64,000 nt of DNA. Source: Desmodesmus armatus. Lineage: Eukaryota > Chlorophyta > Chlorophyceae > Sphaeropleales > Scenedesmaceae. A program made the position numbers and the translations under genes. The stretch spans positions 62,001-126,000 of the forward strand of contig VIIQ02000128.1 in the NCBI GenBank assembly GCA_007449985.2, written 5' to 3'. Shown in pieces: positions 14,301 to 26,104 of this stretch. The first letter of the stretch is position 1. Every line of letters begins with the position of its first letter. Below the pieces are notes generated by a model. It did no database searches, was not told where the DNA came from, and saw nothing but the letters and a program-made list of their open reading frames with translations.

Positions 14301-17300
14301 TTAGGTCCATCCAGCCACGGAGCATCGTCAAATGCCAGGTCAGCAGTAGGCCGCATCACCCCAGACTCGTCTGGCACTAGCACCACATCTGCCTGCCTGC
14401 TGTCTGCACTGGTGGACCCAGGCCGGGCCTCAGACTTCAGTACGGCCTGGTTGCCTGCAGTAGCCCCGCCTCCTGAGCTGCCTAGGACGTCTGCTAGGGC
14501 CTGGGCTACCCCCAGGGCCTGCGACAGCTGCTTAGGCTGCAAGGATTTGCCGCCAGCTGCAGTTGCCAGGTCCTGCACCATACACAGCAGTGGAATGTGC
14601 AATAAAGAGACACACAGGTGTTGCCAGAACGTGGGCCAAGGACATAGTGAACACACTCCAAACTCGAACATTCGACAGTGCACCGCCTACATGATATGCC
14701 TTGTGAGAGGAATATCGCATGGGCAAACATCAACTGCCCTGATGGACTCAGTCAGTTGCCTCCTGCAGCACCTGGCACATTGGAGCGGCCACACAGGACA
14801 AGACACAGTCAAATCCCCCACCTGCAGCACGGTGGTGTACTGTGCAGCGCTGAAGGCCTCCTGTGCCCCAAGCGCAGCCAGCACCTCCATGAAGGGTGTC
14901 AGCTCAAGTGGCAGGACATAGAGGTGTGGGGCAAGGTCCATGCTACCCTGCAAACGTAGCACGAAGCACAACATCAGGCGTAAGCAGCGGAGTGGCACAA
15001 TGACAGGGTCAGCAACACCTTTCACACCTGCACTGTGCTGACCTTAGTTGCATTCTGCATGCGGCAACACCATACACCAGTGCATCCTGACACAAATCAT
15101 CCTGAGCCACAAGAGCCGACACTCCAAGTTTGCACCAAGCCTGCAGGCTAGCTATCAGCAGCTGCTGTGACCCAGACACACCTTGAATGCCACACGTGAC
15201 GCATCAACAAAGCCGTTGCCAACCCACACACTCGGCTGGCCCTCCAGGACTGCTGCAGCTGCAGTTAGCTCTGTCGCGTGCAGGTTGTCCAGGGCCATGT
15301 ACAGCTGTGGGACCACCCGTGAAAGCTGCTGCGCCAGGTGTGCATTGGTGACATGCCGGTGCTTCTGGCTCAAAGCCGCCAGCTGGCTGCCTAGCTCCGC
15401 ACCGGTCAAGGGTGTATTCCTGCAGATGCAAGGCCAGCACATTGCAAAATCTTAGTCAAGGAAGGATGGCACGTTGACATGAATGCACGGCCACGACAGT
15501 ATGCTGGTGCAGCAACTACATGTCACAAAAGCAGGCTCTTGCTGCTGAGCTAAGTGGTAAATTGCCAGCCACTGAGCACCGGCACTTGGACTGGGACAAC
15601 CAAGCACTGAGTGCAGCAAGCGGATACTCATAGCACCAACTTGCAGCCCTCTTGCTGCATAGCACCAATTTGCAGCCCTCTTGCTGCAATGCAGGGAGGA
15701 AATGCTTCCCAACACCGGACATGCACTTGATATACAGGGCTGCAGGTCCCGCACAACTCACCAGCCTAAGCCAGCCAGTGCAACCTGCGACTGACACTCC
15801 CCGTCGACCACCGCCTTCACCGCAGAGACAAGCCACAGATCCTTCAGTGGCCTCACAGCACAGGGAGCAGCCAGCCGCTGCACCCCGTCCCCTGCCCCAC
15901 CAACACCCCTGCCCCCCGCTCTGCTATCCCTCCAAGGCAAGGCACCATCAGGAGCCTCTGCCAGCACCGGGCACCAGCAAAGCTGCGATAGCTGCAGCCA
16001 CTGCTGCGCGGCAACCTGTGCAGGATCCACACCCCCCTCTTGCTGCTGGCTGGATACGGAGGAGGGATCTGATGCAGGGCCGTCACTCTGGCCCTGCAGT
16101 TTGGACCCCAGGCCCATGAGGCCCCTCTGCATGGCCCTGAACAGGCCCTGCCCAGGTCGGCTTGAGCGCCGAGCGCCCTGCGGGGTGCCGGTGTCTGCCT
16201 CTGCTGCATTGCTGCCGGCACTGCTGCTCCTACTGTGGCTGCCGGCGGCTGCCATAGCTGCTGCTGCTGCGCTGGTGATGGCGGTGTGGCGTCCCACTAG
16301 GCGCTCTGACTCCGAGTTGAGGAACGCAAGCAGTGCCTGCGGATGCAAGCGCGATCACAGCGGCAGTCATGCAGCATGCGGCATAGGGTTGCATGACAAT
16401 CACGGGGCTGGATCCCTGCTGGGATGATCCGTATGCTATCAAGAACTGTGACAATGCCATGCGGTATTGATGCTGGACACTCAAGACAAGAGGAAGAGCA
16501 AGCCTCCACCAGGCATTGGGCTGCGCTTTGGGAAGTGCTGCAGATCAACAAACAGAGAAAGTATCCTGAGATGCTAGGCATCTTCTCCACCCTCACCTTG
16601 CCCCTTGCCACTGCCATGTCTGCATCCCCTTCAGCCGCAACCTTCTCCACATACCGAGCTGCCAGCACAAGTGTATCCAGCTGTGCAGCACTCCGCAGCC
16701 CCAGCTGCTGCAGCACAGCCAAGCTACTAAAGCTGCCGCCCCTACCCTGCTGCTCCTGCTGCTCATCTGTCCCGCCATCCGACACATCCCCACAGAAGGC
16801 GGGGGCCGGGAAACATGCGTCCGGGTCTAACAATGCTATCAACTCTGGGCTGCGCGGATCGTACAGATCCCCTGGGATGTGCGGCGTGCCTTTCCCAGAA
16901 GGCAGGAATGGCGTCTGTGCCAGCAGCTGAACAAAGGTCCTGTCCTGCTGCTGCAGGTCCGGAAGGTGGCGCAACATGAGCAGCATGGCCCTATCCCATA
17001 CAGATTGTGGGAGGGTCTGCAGCTGAGGCAGGATGTCTGAGCGGTACACCTGCGCTGCTGTGGGTGCTTGCACACCAAGGTACCTGACCATGATGGCGGC
17101 CTCCTGGTCGTTGGCTGCTAGCAGGTAGCTGCTGCTGAGTGCAGCTGGGCTAACACCTGGAGTGCAGGATCAGCAGAGCAGCGCCAACATTGCTGGGGTC
17201 AGGAGATGTGACTGTCAGTGCACTACCAGGCAGCGGCCAAATGCGTCCATGAAGACCAGATGAACAGGCAGCAACTCAAAATAAGCATATGACATCAGAT

Positions 17301-20300
17301 TGTTGACCCAGCGCATGGACAAGGCTCAGCACAGCATGGCATCGGCTGCGCAGCATGCATTGACTTCAACGCAGCATCACCCACCTGCAGGCGCCAGGGA
17401 GCAGCTGCCTTCCAGGTTGACAAACACAGGCCCAAGCTCAGCTGCTGCCTGCCCATCCCCCCCGTCGCCATCCTGCTGCTCCTGCTGCCGCTGGCTGCTG
17501 TTGGCAAGCTCGTACAGAGCCAACTGGCGTGCAACTGCACGCAGCCGCCCCATTGCTGCGTTCACATTCCCAGCAAACCATGTGCGCTGTAGCAGGAAGC
17601 TGCGCAACAGGCGCCTCTCAGAAACATCCAGCTTGCTCACGACATCCACAGGCTGCTGTGGCTGCTGCGACTGCTGCGACGGCTGCGGCGGCTGCGGCGG
17701 CTGTCCCTGCAGGAGGCCCTGCTGCTTCATGACAGCAGCTAGTGCCGCCGCCACACCCGTTCCTGTGGCTGAATGCACACACAGCCCCCGCAGCAGCTCC
17801 AACGGAAGCTCAAAGCCAGCTGTGTCCAGCACATGCACACCCAGCTTGCCCAGAGCCTCAGTCAAGCCCGCAGGCCATGCGTCAGCGCCTGGCAGCACCA
17901 CTGCTGACTGCTCTAGCGGCTGCAGGGGCACCAGCTGAGAGCCCAGGACTGGCAGCAGGGGCCAACCGCAGGTGGTGAGCAGCTGGAGGTTGTGACGGTT
18001 GGCTGCCAGCCACTGCCACAGGGACTGCAGCCACTCCCTGCGCATCGACAGAACAGCACAGAGCAAGATGACGGCAGTCGACGCAGGAAAGATCAGGCAG
18101 GTGCTGCGCAGTGTGCAGCAGAGTGGATGAAAGAAGATGCAGTGCATCTGGCATGGCATCTACAAGGTACCTTTCACCAGGACCAACTACTGCTGCTACT
18201 TCAGGCGCTTCAGCAGCCATGCACAGCAGCTGCCGTGCAGTCTGCGCCCAGTCTGCGTCGGAGGCCTGTACATGCACACCCTTCTAGTTGGTCCCTATGA
18301 CTGCATGCATGTGCACGACCAGCAGGAGGGACCCTACTTCTTGATCCCAACCACTGCACAACCATTGCGCAAGCTCACCAGGACACAGCCGGCTTGCCTC
18401 CCTGATCAACAGACCCCGTCCACTGCACCAGCGCTGCATGCCGCCAGGCAGGCGGCAGAATGCGGGGCAGGAATGTGTCCACTAAGTGAGCCATGTTGAG
18501 GTGCTTGAGGTTGCAGGAGTCAAAGCTCGCCAGTAGTGACAGCTGGGTAGTCAGGGCGGGACCCAGGAGGTCCGCGTCCAACAGCAGGCCGCCTGCACAC
18601 GCACAACAGACAGAGAGAGGTCACAGTGAGCGGCATGCGCAACAGCACACGCCGCCATAGTGTGAGGGCACGATTTGCGGGATAGCGTGGCAGTCGCAGC
18701 CCTTCCATGAAGCTGTCACGCTGCGCCCACAAGCTGCAGCAAACAGACGATGGTGACGCTGCTCGAGCCAACAAGGAGACTACTCCAACATGTACTCTGC
18801 AACTGATGGAGCTGGAAGAGTGACTGCGGTCAAATCGGCCGATAAACTCACGTTCATTCTGCACCAAGGCCTGCTCCAACTCGTCCGTCACCACAAACAC
18901 AAGCTGCCTGGGTCCCGCTTGACCAACGGCCGCCTCAAAGTATGCCAGGCTGTCCCCATCAGCCAACGGCAGCAGCCTCAAACCCATCAGCTGCTGCAGC
19001 CAGCCCCCTGTGGGCCCTGTGGACAGGTCCAAATCTTTGAGGCAGTATGCCAGCAGGGGAACTAGCTGCTGCTGCCTACTGAGTTCTGGCACGCGGTCTG
19101 GGTGGGCTTTGACGGCCTTGCGGGCGGCTGCTGGTGCGCATTGCTGTGGCGCCTCGGGCTGTGGGCAAATTGCAGCATATGATGATGGGCGGGGGCAGCA
19201 AGGCAGGCACAGTGACACAGTGAACAGGTGACATGCCGTACATAGTAGCCTGTAGCACTGCAGGGTGCAGGGGCTTTGCAGCAGACATGCACAACAGCAC
19301 AGGATCGGTGCAGGGGTGGGCCATCTAGCAACTGCTGGAGCTACTGCAGGAGAGCGCCGCAATCAACCCGGCTACAACCATACAAGCACTGACAGTTGCG
19401 GCTTCTCACCAGGTACTTCAGCATCATCTTGAGGACACTGCTGGGCAGGACTGCCAGCGGCACCCCCAGCTGCACCAAGGCCTCACCCAGAGGCCCAAAG
19501 CCGTCCCCATCAAGCGCACCAACACTGCCCAACACTGCAGTATTGCTGGGCCCATGCGGCCCTTGCTGCCCTATCTGCTTGCTGCTGGGAGTCGGCCCAA
19601 CCTGGCTGCCACTGACTATCTCTCCTGCATCCTGCTGCATGCACGCTGCATCTGGGAACAAGCATTGCTGTGTGCTGAGCCAGCGCCCGCCATCGGCAGC
19701 TGTCCACAGCAGCTTCCGGCTGGGGAGGTGGCCGTACAGCTGCCGCACTACACCCTGCCACGGCTCTGGTGCATCACACGAGGGCCACAACCTGCAGCAG
19801 TACACAATTCATTATTGTTATGATACCGTGTAGCAGGTCTTGCGGGTTGCACGGTAAGTCCTGCACACTATGTGGGGAGCCTGTGCAGCCCATGGGGCAA
19901 CCTGGCAGAGTGGTGCGCAATCTGCAAGCCAGCTGGCAGTCCTCCGCATGCTGGCTGGCACCAGAACAAAGTAGCACATGTATAAAAAGGTTACCAGCAG
20001 CATCTACGCCAGCACTGTGTCACCCTTGTCAATCCTGGCAAACCGTACATGGAGCATTCGACCAAGCCAGCAGCAAGCCAGGACATCAGCACACCTGTTA
20101 AACTGTGGCCCAGGGCCCAGCAGGGTCGCAGCTGCCACCAGCAGTTCTAGGTAGGCTGGCGCCACCACCAGCTGCAGGAGGGCCTCATTCCACTGAGCAC
20201 GCAGCCGCCCTGCACCCGCCATGTCTGTTCCATGCCACACATCACGCCTGCAGGCCATCAGGACGGCAGGAAAGCATCCTGATGATGCATACAGTTGGTA

Positions 20301-23300
20301 AGCTTGCTGGTTGCTTCAGATACCTGCCGACTGCAGGACGCAGCGACTGGCAAGGAACGCTGGCCACAACAAACACATTCCGTCTGCTGGAGGCGTTGAT
20401 GGGCACTGAATGCTTGGCAGCGTGTGCATTTGTTCAAGCCGACGTGACAGACAGCACACTCCAGCACACAGCTGTCCATGCTGGAAAAGGCACATTGTTG
20501 CACCATTGCAGTTGTGCCAGATCCACAACCTCCTGCAACCCCACCTGTTGGAGCTCAGCTCAAAGAAGCCATTGATGTGAACAGGGAGGCTGGTCAGGGC
20601 CGGAAGCGGCAAGAAGCAGAACGCTCGCCCAGGCGCCACCTCATGAATGCTGCCGTTGCTACCATCCTGGCGGGAGATGTCGGCCGCCACTGCTCCCCAG
20701 GGAATCATAGGCACCTGGAATTGCTTGCTGAGGTCATTGGCCATGGACAGCAGCTGTGGCGGCCCACGCCGTTGGCTGACCAGGAACACCTGCTGCTTCT
20801 CAAGGCCGGCAGCAGCATCCCTGCACACACAAGCAGCATCAACCAGTGTTCTGTACGGGTTTCAACGCCAAGTACCCAAACCTTGCTGCTACTGACATGC
20901 AGTTGAAAGGATTGGTGTAGAGTACAGCAGTAGTGTCCAACATGCAAACTTCCCATGTCCTGCATGGCCCACCTCAGCACAAGCTCCAGCTTGTACGTGC
21001 CCGCCACTTGCTGATCTGCAGGGGCCTTCACTGCCGCAATGAACATGGCGCGCTGCCTCTGCAGCTCTGCTGTCCTGTTGCCCACACTGCAGCTGAACAG
21101 GAGCTGAGGCTCCCGCTGCCCTGGCTGCAGTTCTAACACCTCAATGCTGCAAACACTCTTGAGGAATAATAGCGTGAGGGCCACCTCCTGCTGCAAGTCT
21201 GAAAACAGGGCTGAAATCGCTGCTGGAGTGTACACCTGTTGCACCAGACCAAGTTACAGCAGCAACAACCACACATGGGTGCCTTGCAGGGTTAGACAAA
21301 CTTCAGCAGACCTGAACCCACTCACTGAGGGTGCGGCACTTGCAGCGCATGGAGCTTGCATGCTGGCTGTGGTCGGTATGCTGGCAGTTTCCGTGCGCAT
21401 GGTCCATTTCATGCAAACCCCGTTGCATATAGCAGCCCCCTGCTGATGTGTCCTACCTGTTTGGAAATGGTGCTGGCATCTGCTTGCGCCTGCGTCCGCA
21501 GAGGGAACCTGAATAGTGTGCCCTGGAATGGCTTGCTTGTGTCACACCCAAACAACTGGAACGGCGCAACCTGGTCTGCCAGCTGGCTGTTGACAGGGAG
21601 GGCCACAAAGTTTATTTTCTTGCCCGGGTTAGCTGCGGAGATTGCTGGGAGGTACTTGCAGTGTGGGTCAAAGAACACAAGGTGCTCGCCAGAGACAAAC
21701 CCTGGGAGGTCAGTCACATGGTACACTGAGTTGAAGCCCACCCTGCAAGGCAAGCAGATGCATTGGTGTTGTAGGAGTGTGGGTTGCTTGCAGCTGCTGC
21801 ACAGATAGCAAGTGCAGCTGCTGATGACTTGTTATGCCAGTCTAAGGTTTCACATGTTTCACGATTTTATTCTGCCGGCTTATTCTAGCCTTTGTTGACC
21901 TGCGCAAGGCCTATGACTCCATCCCCCGAGATGCGCTGTGGCGTGTGCTGTCTGCTTATCGTGTGGAGCCTAAGGTTGTCGAGCTGCTAGCTGACCTGCA
22001 CACAGGCACACAGGCTGCGGTCAAGCTGGCCGGCGAGCATGGCAATTGGTTTGACATTGGCCGTGGTGTGCGTCAGGGCTGTGTGATTGCTCCTCTGCTG
22101 TTCAACATCTTCTTTGATTGTGTTGTCAGGCTATCGCTGGCTGAGATGCCTGAGGGTTGTGGTGTGCGGCTGGCCTTCAGGGCTGAGGGAGAGGTACTGC
22201 CTTGGCATGCCAGGGCTGGTGGGCCCAGCACCATGCTGACTATAGCTGCTCTCATGTATGCGGATGACCTAGTGCTTATGAGCTGTGACAGGTGTGAGTT
22301 GGAGCTTATGCTCAAGGTATTCGACTCTGTCTGCAGCAGGATGGGCATGTGTGTCAATGCGGCCAAGACCGAGCTCATGGCTGTTTGTCATGATGGTCAA
22401 CCACTAGAGAGTGTGCAGTTGTCAGGTGGTGAGGCGCGCTATGTGCCCTCTTTCAAGTATCTGGGGGGTGTGGTCGATACCTCTGCAAGCTGGGAGGCTG
22501 AGGTCACTGCTCGCATCAGCAAGACCAGGGGCCGCTTTGCGGAGATGCAGCGTGTGTGGGGCACCCGTAGCTTGGGCGTCAAGCTCAAGATGCAGTGCTT
22601 CCGTGCGTATGTGCTGCCTGTGCTACTGTTTGGCAGAGAGACCTGGGCTATTACTCAGAAGCAGGCTGACCGGTTGGAAGTGGTGCACTCTGATTGCCTC
22701 CGGCGTATTTTGAATGTGCGTCGCACTGATCGGCACAGCAGGCAACATTTATGGTCTCAGTGTGACACAGTCAGCCTAGCCAGCCACCTCACAGCCCACA
22801 GGCTGCGGTGGCTGGGGCACGTCTTGCGTATGGGGGAGGAGCGTTATCCTCGACAGGTGCTCTTCTCACTTATGCACGACGCTGGTGCAGCACCGCGGGG
22901 GGGCACCGCCTATGAGCTGGGAAAAATGTGTCACGAGGGATCTGCAGGCCTTGGGGCAGCCAACGAACATGCACGACCTTACGGATGCATGTGCGTTGCG
23001 CGGTTCTTGGCGGAGCATGCTCTACAGACTGACACACCCACGCGCTAATGGGGTGCCTTTCCGGCGACCACTCAATGCCACACGCTACAGCAGCAGGATG
23101 CGGCAGCGCGCTGAGACCCTGCCGTTCCAGGCAGCATGGTCTGCAACTGGACCAGGGGTCATGTCCAACTGAGTTGCTTGTATAGTATATGTACAACATG
23201 CTACCTATATTAGTTCTTTTTCTTGTGCTGTTGGCTTTGAGGGCCGTAACTGGCCCAGGCTTTCTAGTGCCCTAGGTGACTGGTCGCCTGGTGGTGTATT

Positions 23301-24283
23301 GCTTGTCTTGCACCAAGGTCGACTCGCTGCTAGCAGCATGCTGCGCGATGAACCTGGCTGGAAACACGTGTAATGATGATGATGATTCTGCCGGCTGCTG
23401 TGTTTCCAAGGGCTCACCCAAATCTGCCTGTTTTGCCAGCCTGCTCTCGTTTCTTGCTGTCACCAATCCTGCTGATAGACTCAAAATCCTGCAGGCAGCA
23501 GCCAGTAACAGCAGACACAGTGAGTTGCAACTCACAGACAACCCTCCCTAATATGCTTGCACCCACCAAACTACGTGTAAATGTTGCCACACATGTCAGA
23601 GCTGCTGCTGATTTCGAAGAGATACAGCAAGGGGCCAGCTGCTGCAGTGGCAGATGCTGCCCTTACTGCCCGAATCACCTTCTCGGTGAAGACACCATCA
23701 TTGTAGGCCAGCAACGCAGGACCCTGGAATTGGGCCAGTTGTGGTGACAGCAGGGAGCCTGCAACAGGGTGGAACAGGATGGTCGCACATGGCATTTGTT
23801 GTGAGCTGGCTTGTGGCATCACACAGCTGCTGCAACTACAGCTGCTGCAACTACAGGTAGCGCGTGGGTGCAACTCGACATTGGCCAGGCCTTGCGTTTT
23901 GTCGAGGGGCAGGGCCCTGCATGTAGGCAAGCCCTGACAATGGCCCTGCTACTCACCATTGGTGCTGCTACTTCATGGCCTCACCTGCTGCATACTGGTT
24001 GTGGTCCAGCACAAACTGCACCGTGGTGGCCTTGGCATCGTCCGCGTTCTGCAGCAGGAATGCGGGTGGCATGGTCATCGTGCACATGCATGCAACTGCT
24101 GAGCATCCCGTCCATGAGTGTAGTTTCCACGCCAGCAAACCCCATTTTGCGCACCTGCACTAACTCCTTGAGGATACTGGTGCCCTCAGGGTAGTTGAGC
24201 AGGATTTCCCTCAGACGTGCTGTGAGGTCCACCTTCTGGCCAAAGTCCTGGATCCATTGCTGCTGAGGCCTTGCTGCGTCCAT
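1..24283 (-). CDS. Plant-type sacsin-like giant protein (Hsp90-like ATPase repeats), 3' end outside window
   Basis: Large multi-exon gene. The start ATG is at 24281-24283 and the protein begins MDAARPQQQW, directly followed by the sacsin-repeat opening FGQKVDLTARLREILLNYPE. Exons with matching phases: 24155-24283, 23985-24048, 23679-23758, 23418-23488, 21457-21742, 20973-21235, 20545-20820, 20095-20247, 19410-19791; about 25 further exons lie between 19162 and 1. The ATP-binding motifs are visible across junctions: LVQ|NADDAKAT, GPALLAYNDGVF, GKTGRFG|VGFNSVYHVTD, FVSGEHLVFFDPH. The order of conserved blocks (RAFCFLPLP, SSNRRDVWHG, CWCPVL, WVGNGF, VLVPDESG, EALGV) follows the Arabidopsis sacsin homologue as I know it, not the human protein with its ubiquitin-like, J and HEPN ends. 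Sacsin is a chaperone-like protein; its exact role in algae is unknown. Many Gln/Ala/Ser-rich insertions come from CAG repeats. Intron 4 carries a retrotransposon but the splice sites are intact. No inactivating break was found. Confidence 0.9.
10623..10790 (-). repeat. Duplicated acceptor and exon start in sacsin, AG lost in the copy
   Basis: On the minus strand the exon beginning CGGGACGTGTGGCATGG (RRDVWHGEDMAG, exon start at 10648) has a copy about 110 bp upstream at 10733-10770. The true junction reads CTGTGCAG|GCGGG; the copy reads CTGTGCACGCGGG, so the AG is gone. TCAG.CTGGTTG and CTGTCAGAAAA bases further into the intron are also duplicated. Confidence 0.88.
12100..12310 (-). repeat. 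Second duplicated acceptor and exon start in sacsin, AG lost
   Basis: The exon start GGCTCATACCCTGGTACGCT (from 12170, minus) with its acceptor ATCTGCAG is copied about 112 bp upstream. The copy reads ATTTGCAC followed by GGATGGTATCAAGGCAC and a shared CCACCACAGCAGC..CAGCAACAT end. The acceptor AG is again destroyed and the reading frame has decayed. Confidence 0.85.
15615..15690 (+). repeat. 31-bp tandem duplication in a sacsin intron
   Basis: CATAGCACCAA(C/T)TTGCAGCCC with TCTTGCTGCA after it occurs twice in tandem between ~15628 and 15688. No coding meaning. Confidence 0.85.
21869..21880 (+). repeat. Left target-site duplication of the LINE
   Basis: ATTCTGCCGGCT directly precedes the first RT-coding bases and is identical to the copy that follows the (GAT)n tail. 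The bases on either side of the 12-mer differ between the two copies, which sets its length. Confidence 0.9.
21881..23384 (+). mobile_element. 5'-truncated non-LTR (LINE) retrotransposon, antisense in sacsin intron 4
   Basis: The plus strand codes for the C-terminal part of a LINE reverse transcriptase: FVDLRKAYDSIPRDALWRVL at the left end, GVRQGCVIAPLLFN, the catalytic MYADDLVLM near 22256-22282, NAAKTELM, the thumb region, and the typical HRLRWLGHVLRM near 22799-22832. The element starts abruptly inside the RT domain, so endonuclease, ORF1 and the fingers are missing. A 3' non-coding tail ends in a short (GAT)n run at 23371-23386. Perfect 12-bp direct repeats ATTCTGCCGGCT flank it (21869-21880 and 23385-23396), the mark of target-primed insertion. 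A G7 run near 22900 breaks the frame before the last ~90 residues. It lies between sacsin exons 4 and 5 and should be removed with the intron. The LINE clade was not determined. Confidence 0.93.
23385..23396 (+). repeat. Right target-site duplication of the LINE
   Basis: ATTCTGCCGGCT follows the GATGATGATGAT tail. It lies only ~22 bp from the sacsin exon 4 donor site (23417 on the minus strand), so the insertion just missed the splice junction. Confidence 0.9.
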
Positions 24284-24606
24284 AGAGAATTCAGAAAGTC
24301 TCAGACAGTGGATGCGACCACCATTCACTTGTCTTACGCAGTCCTCATGCACTTTGCTTCATTGATCTGCTGTTCAAACAACATTGGCCTACCCAGCAGT
24401 CATGCTGACCCACTGGTGGCGACGATTAGACGCATCACACAATGTCTCAGCCATCCAGGACATCACCTTTGCGTTCATGTCCCAAACGTGAGCGGTTACC
24501 ACCAATCCAGGCATGACTAAAGCTGAAATCGGAAGTAGATCACTGACTCCCGACCCAACACCGATTTTATCTACATCAGATACACGTGCATGATTGTGTA
24601 AGTCCG
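24284..24606. promoter_or_regulatory. Putative shared (bidirectional) promoter region
   Basis: 323 bp separate the sacsin start codon (minus) from the start codon of the zinc-motif gene (plus). The sequence is less GC-rich than the coding flanks. I see no TATA box, CpG-type island or known motif; the call rests only on the head-to-head spacing. Confidence 0.45.
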
Positions 24607-26104
24607 ATGGACGACCAGCACAACGTCGAGGAATTCACGAGCACCACTTTGAAGAGGCTGAAAGCAAAGTGGAGCTCAGGTGAATTGTATTGAAGCCATC
24701 TGTGAGCCGTGACGCGGGACAGAACACGCCTTGCAAAAGTTTTACTGCTGACCCGCCAACTGCATGTGGTGCTTGTCTGTTGCCACAGGGGGTGATCAGC
24801 CTGCCATCAGGCCCCCACAATCTGGTGAGTGTGCCTGTGCTGGTATATGCTCTGCATGCTGCCCGGAGGTCCGGTGCTTGCACTGTCTGGACTGCACATC
24901 TGCTGCAGTTGGCTCACTGCAAGTGCCGCCCTGCAGGAGAAGACAGCCTGGCCAATACCAGGATATGCCAGGTCTGCCAAGGCAGCGGCTTGCAGACTGA
25001 GGTCTATGAGTACCGGCGCATGGAGGTGAGCTTGTCAGTCGTCGTGTGACTTGCTTGTGCACCAGCAGACCTAAAAGGCAGATTACCATGCCTTTAGGTC
25101 ATACAGCCTGACTGACCCTTCGCTGCCTGTGCGCGTCTTGCAGCACACGTGCACGCACTGCAGAGGTGAGGGTCTGCTGTCCCTTGGAGGCAAGCAACAT
25201 CCCAGCACAGCAGTGCCCATCAGAAACAGCAAGCCCCAGCAGCAGCAACATGGCTCCAGGAGTAGCGTCAAGCAGCATAGCAGCAATGACACGGTCAGGT
25301 GAGAACGTGAAGCAACAGCTGCTCTGGCAGGGGCATCATGCACATCAACTCACCACTGATTTTGCCAGGCACTGCTGGCACTAACGCTTGGACACGCGTG
25401 GCTGCCTCCTCTGCTGACAGTGCGTAGTAAATCCCCTTGGGACAGCCATCGCTGAGCGCTTTGCAGATGCTGCAAGGCTAATCTTGTCTGCTGAAAACTG
25501 ACATCATAGAGGCTCAGTTGATGTGGTGTGCCTTGCAGCTGCAATGCAGCGCTTGCTTTTGCTTTTTTTGACCTTGCAACTGTGTCCGCTGCCACAGACC
25601 ATCACCAGCCTGGCTGCAGAAGCTACAGCAGAAGGTTGAGATACTATCACAGGTGATCGGCTTGAGAGACAGTAAAATACAGTGAAGTACAGTACAGTGG
25701 AGCACATCACCGTACAGGGTGTTGGGCACATGTTTCCGTCCCTGCTATCGAGTGTCCAACGAGTAGCGCTGTCTGAGCCATTAGAAGTCTTTGCAGGCAT
25801 AGCTTTACTCCTGATCACCATCATTCAGCGTTGTTGATGGCAGAGGCTGGAACCAGCACAGCACCGTGCTACACAAGACTGCCTCCCATGCCGCAACGCT
25901 GCACCTTGGTGCGCATATTCATTGTGTGTTTGTGTGGTCTTCTTGCAGGAAGAGGCAGACCTGCAGGCAGACCTGGATGCACCAGGCAGTGAAGAGCAGC
26001 AGCGGCTCCAGGCGCAGTTGCTGCAGCAGCTGCAAGATCACTTGCAGCAGCTCAAGGCCAAGCACACTCTTGCACTGTCAGGCAGCAGTTGCTGCAGCAG
26101 CTGA
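24607..26104 (+). CDS. Small DnaJ-type cysteine-rich (CxxCxGxG) zinc-motif protein with C-terminal coiled coil
   Basis: Six exons in consistent phase: 24607-24679, 24790-24825, 24937-25025, 25144-25298, 25598-25634 and 25949-26104, giving 181 residues. The start MDDQHNVEEF is the first ATG upstream of a good donor. Spliced exons 3 and 4 give ICQVCQGSG and, 14 residues later, HTCTHCRGEG, i.e. two CxxCxGxG repeats. That is half of the four-repeat zinc domain of DnaJ/BSD2 proteins, enough for one zinc site. A Gln/Ser-rich linker follows, then PAWLQKLQQK joined to EEADLQADLD and a Gln/Leu-rich helix likely to form a coiled coil. There is no J domain. I do not recognise a named family; a disulfide-isomerase-like or co-chaperone role is inferred from the motif only. 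It shares an upstream region with the sacsin gene. Confidence 0.7.

Larger units (their letters stand above)
14290..24283 (-). other. Sacsin repeat module 1 (intact Hsp90-like ATPase)
   Basis: First sacsin repeat of the giant gene. The N-terminal GHKL/Hsp90-like fold is spread over exons 1-5: NADDA box in exon 2, GPALLAYND in exon 3, DFESISRIGDS...GKTGRF in exon 4 and VGFNSVYH in exon 5. Residues expected for ATP binding (the NADDA Asn and Asp, the glycine-rich GRFGVGFN) are present, so this module looks competent. The module then runs through the RAFCFLPLPALTSLPVHING block, a DGGRWLS block, a DPRSPELIALLDPDACFP block, CWCPVLAEAPDGALPW and the VLVPDESGVMRPTADLAF block that closes the repeat. 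The end is placed by homology with module 2, so it is approximate. Confidence 0.8.

Noticed and set aside
21409..23930. Sacsin broken by the LINE (pseudogene)
   Set aside because: Exon 4 (23418-23488) is intact between exon 3 and the element, and its phase joins exon 5 exactly, so the insertion is intronic.
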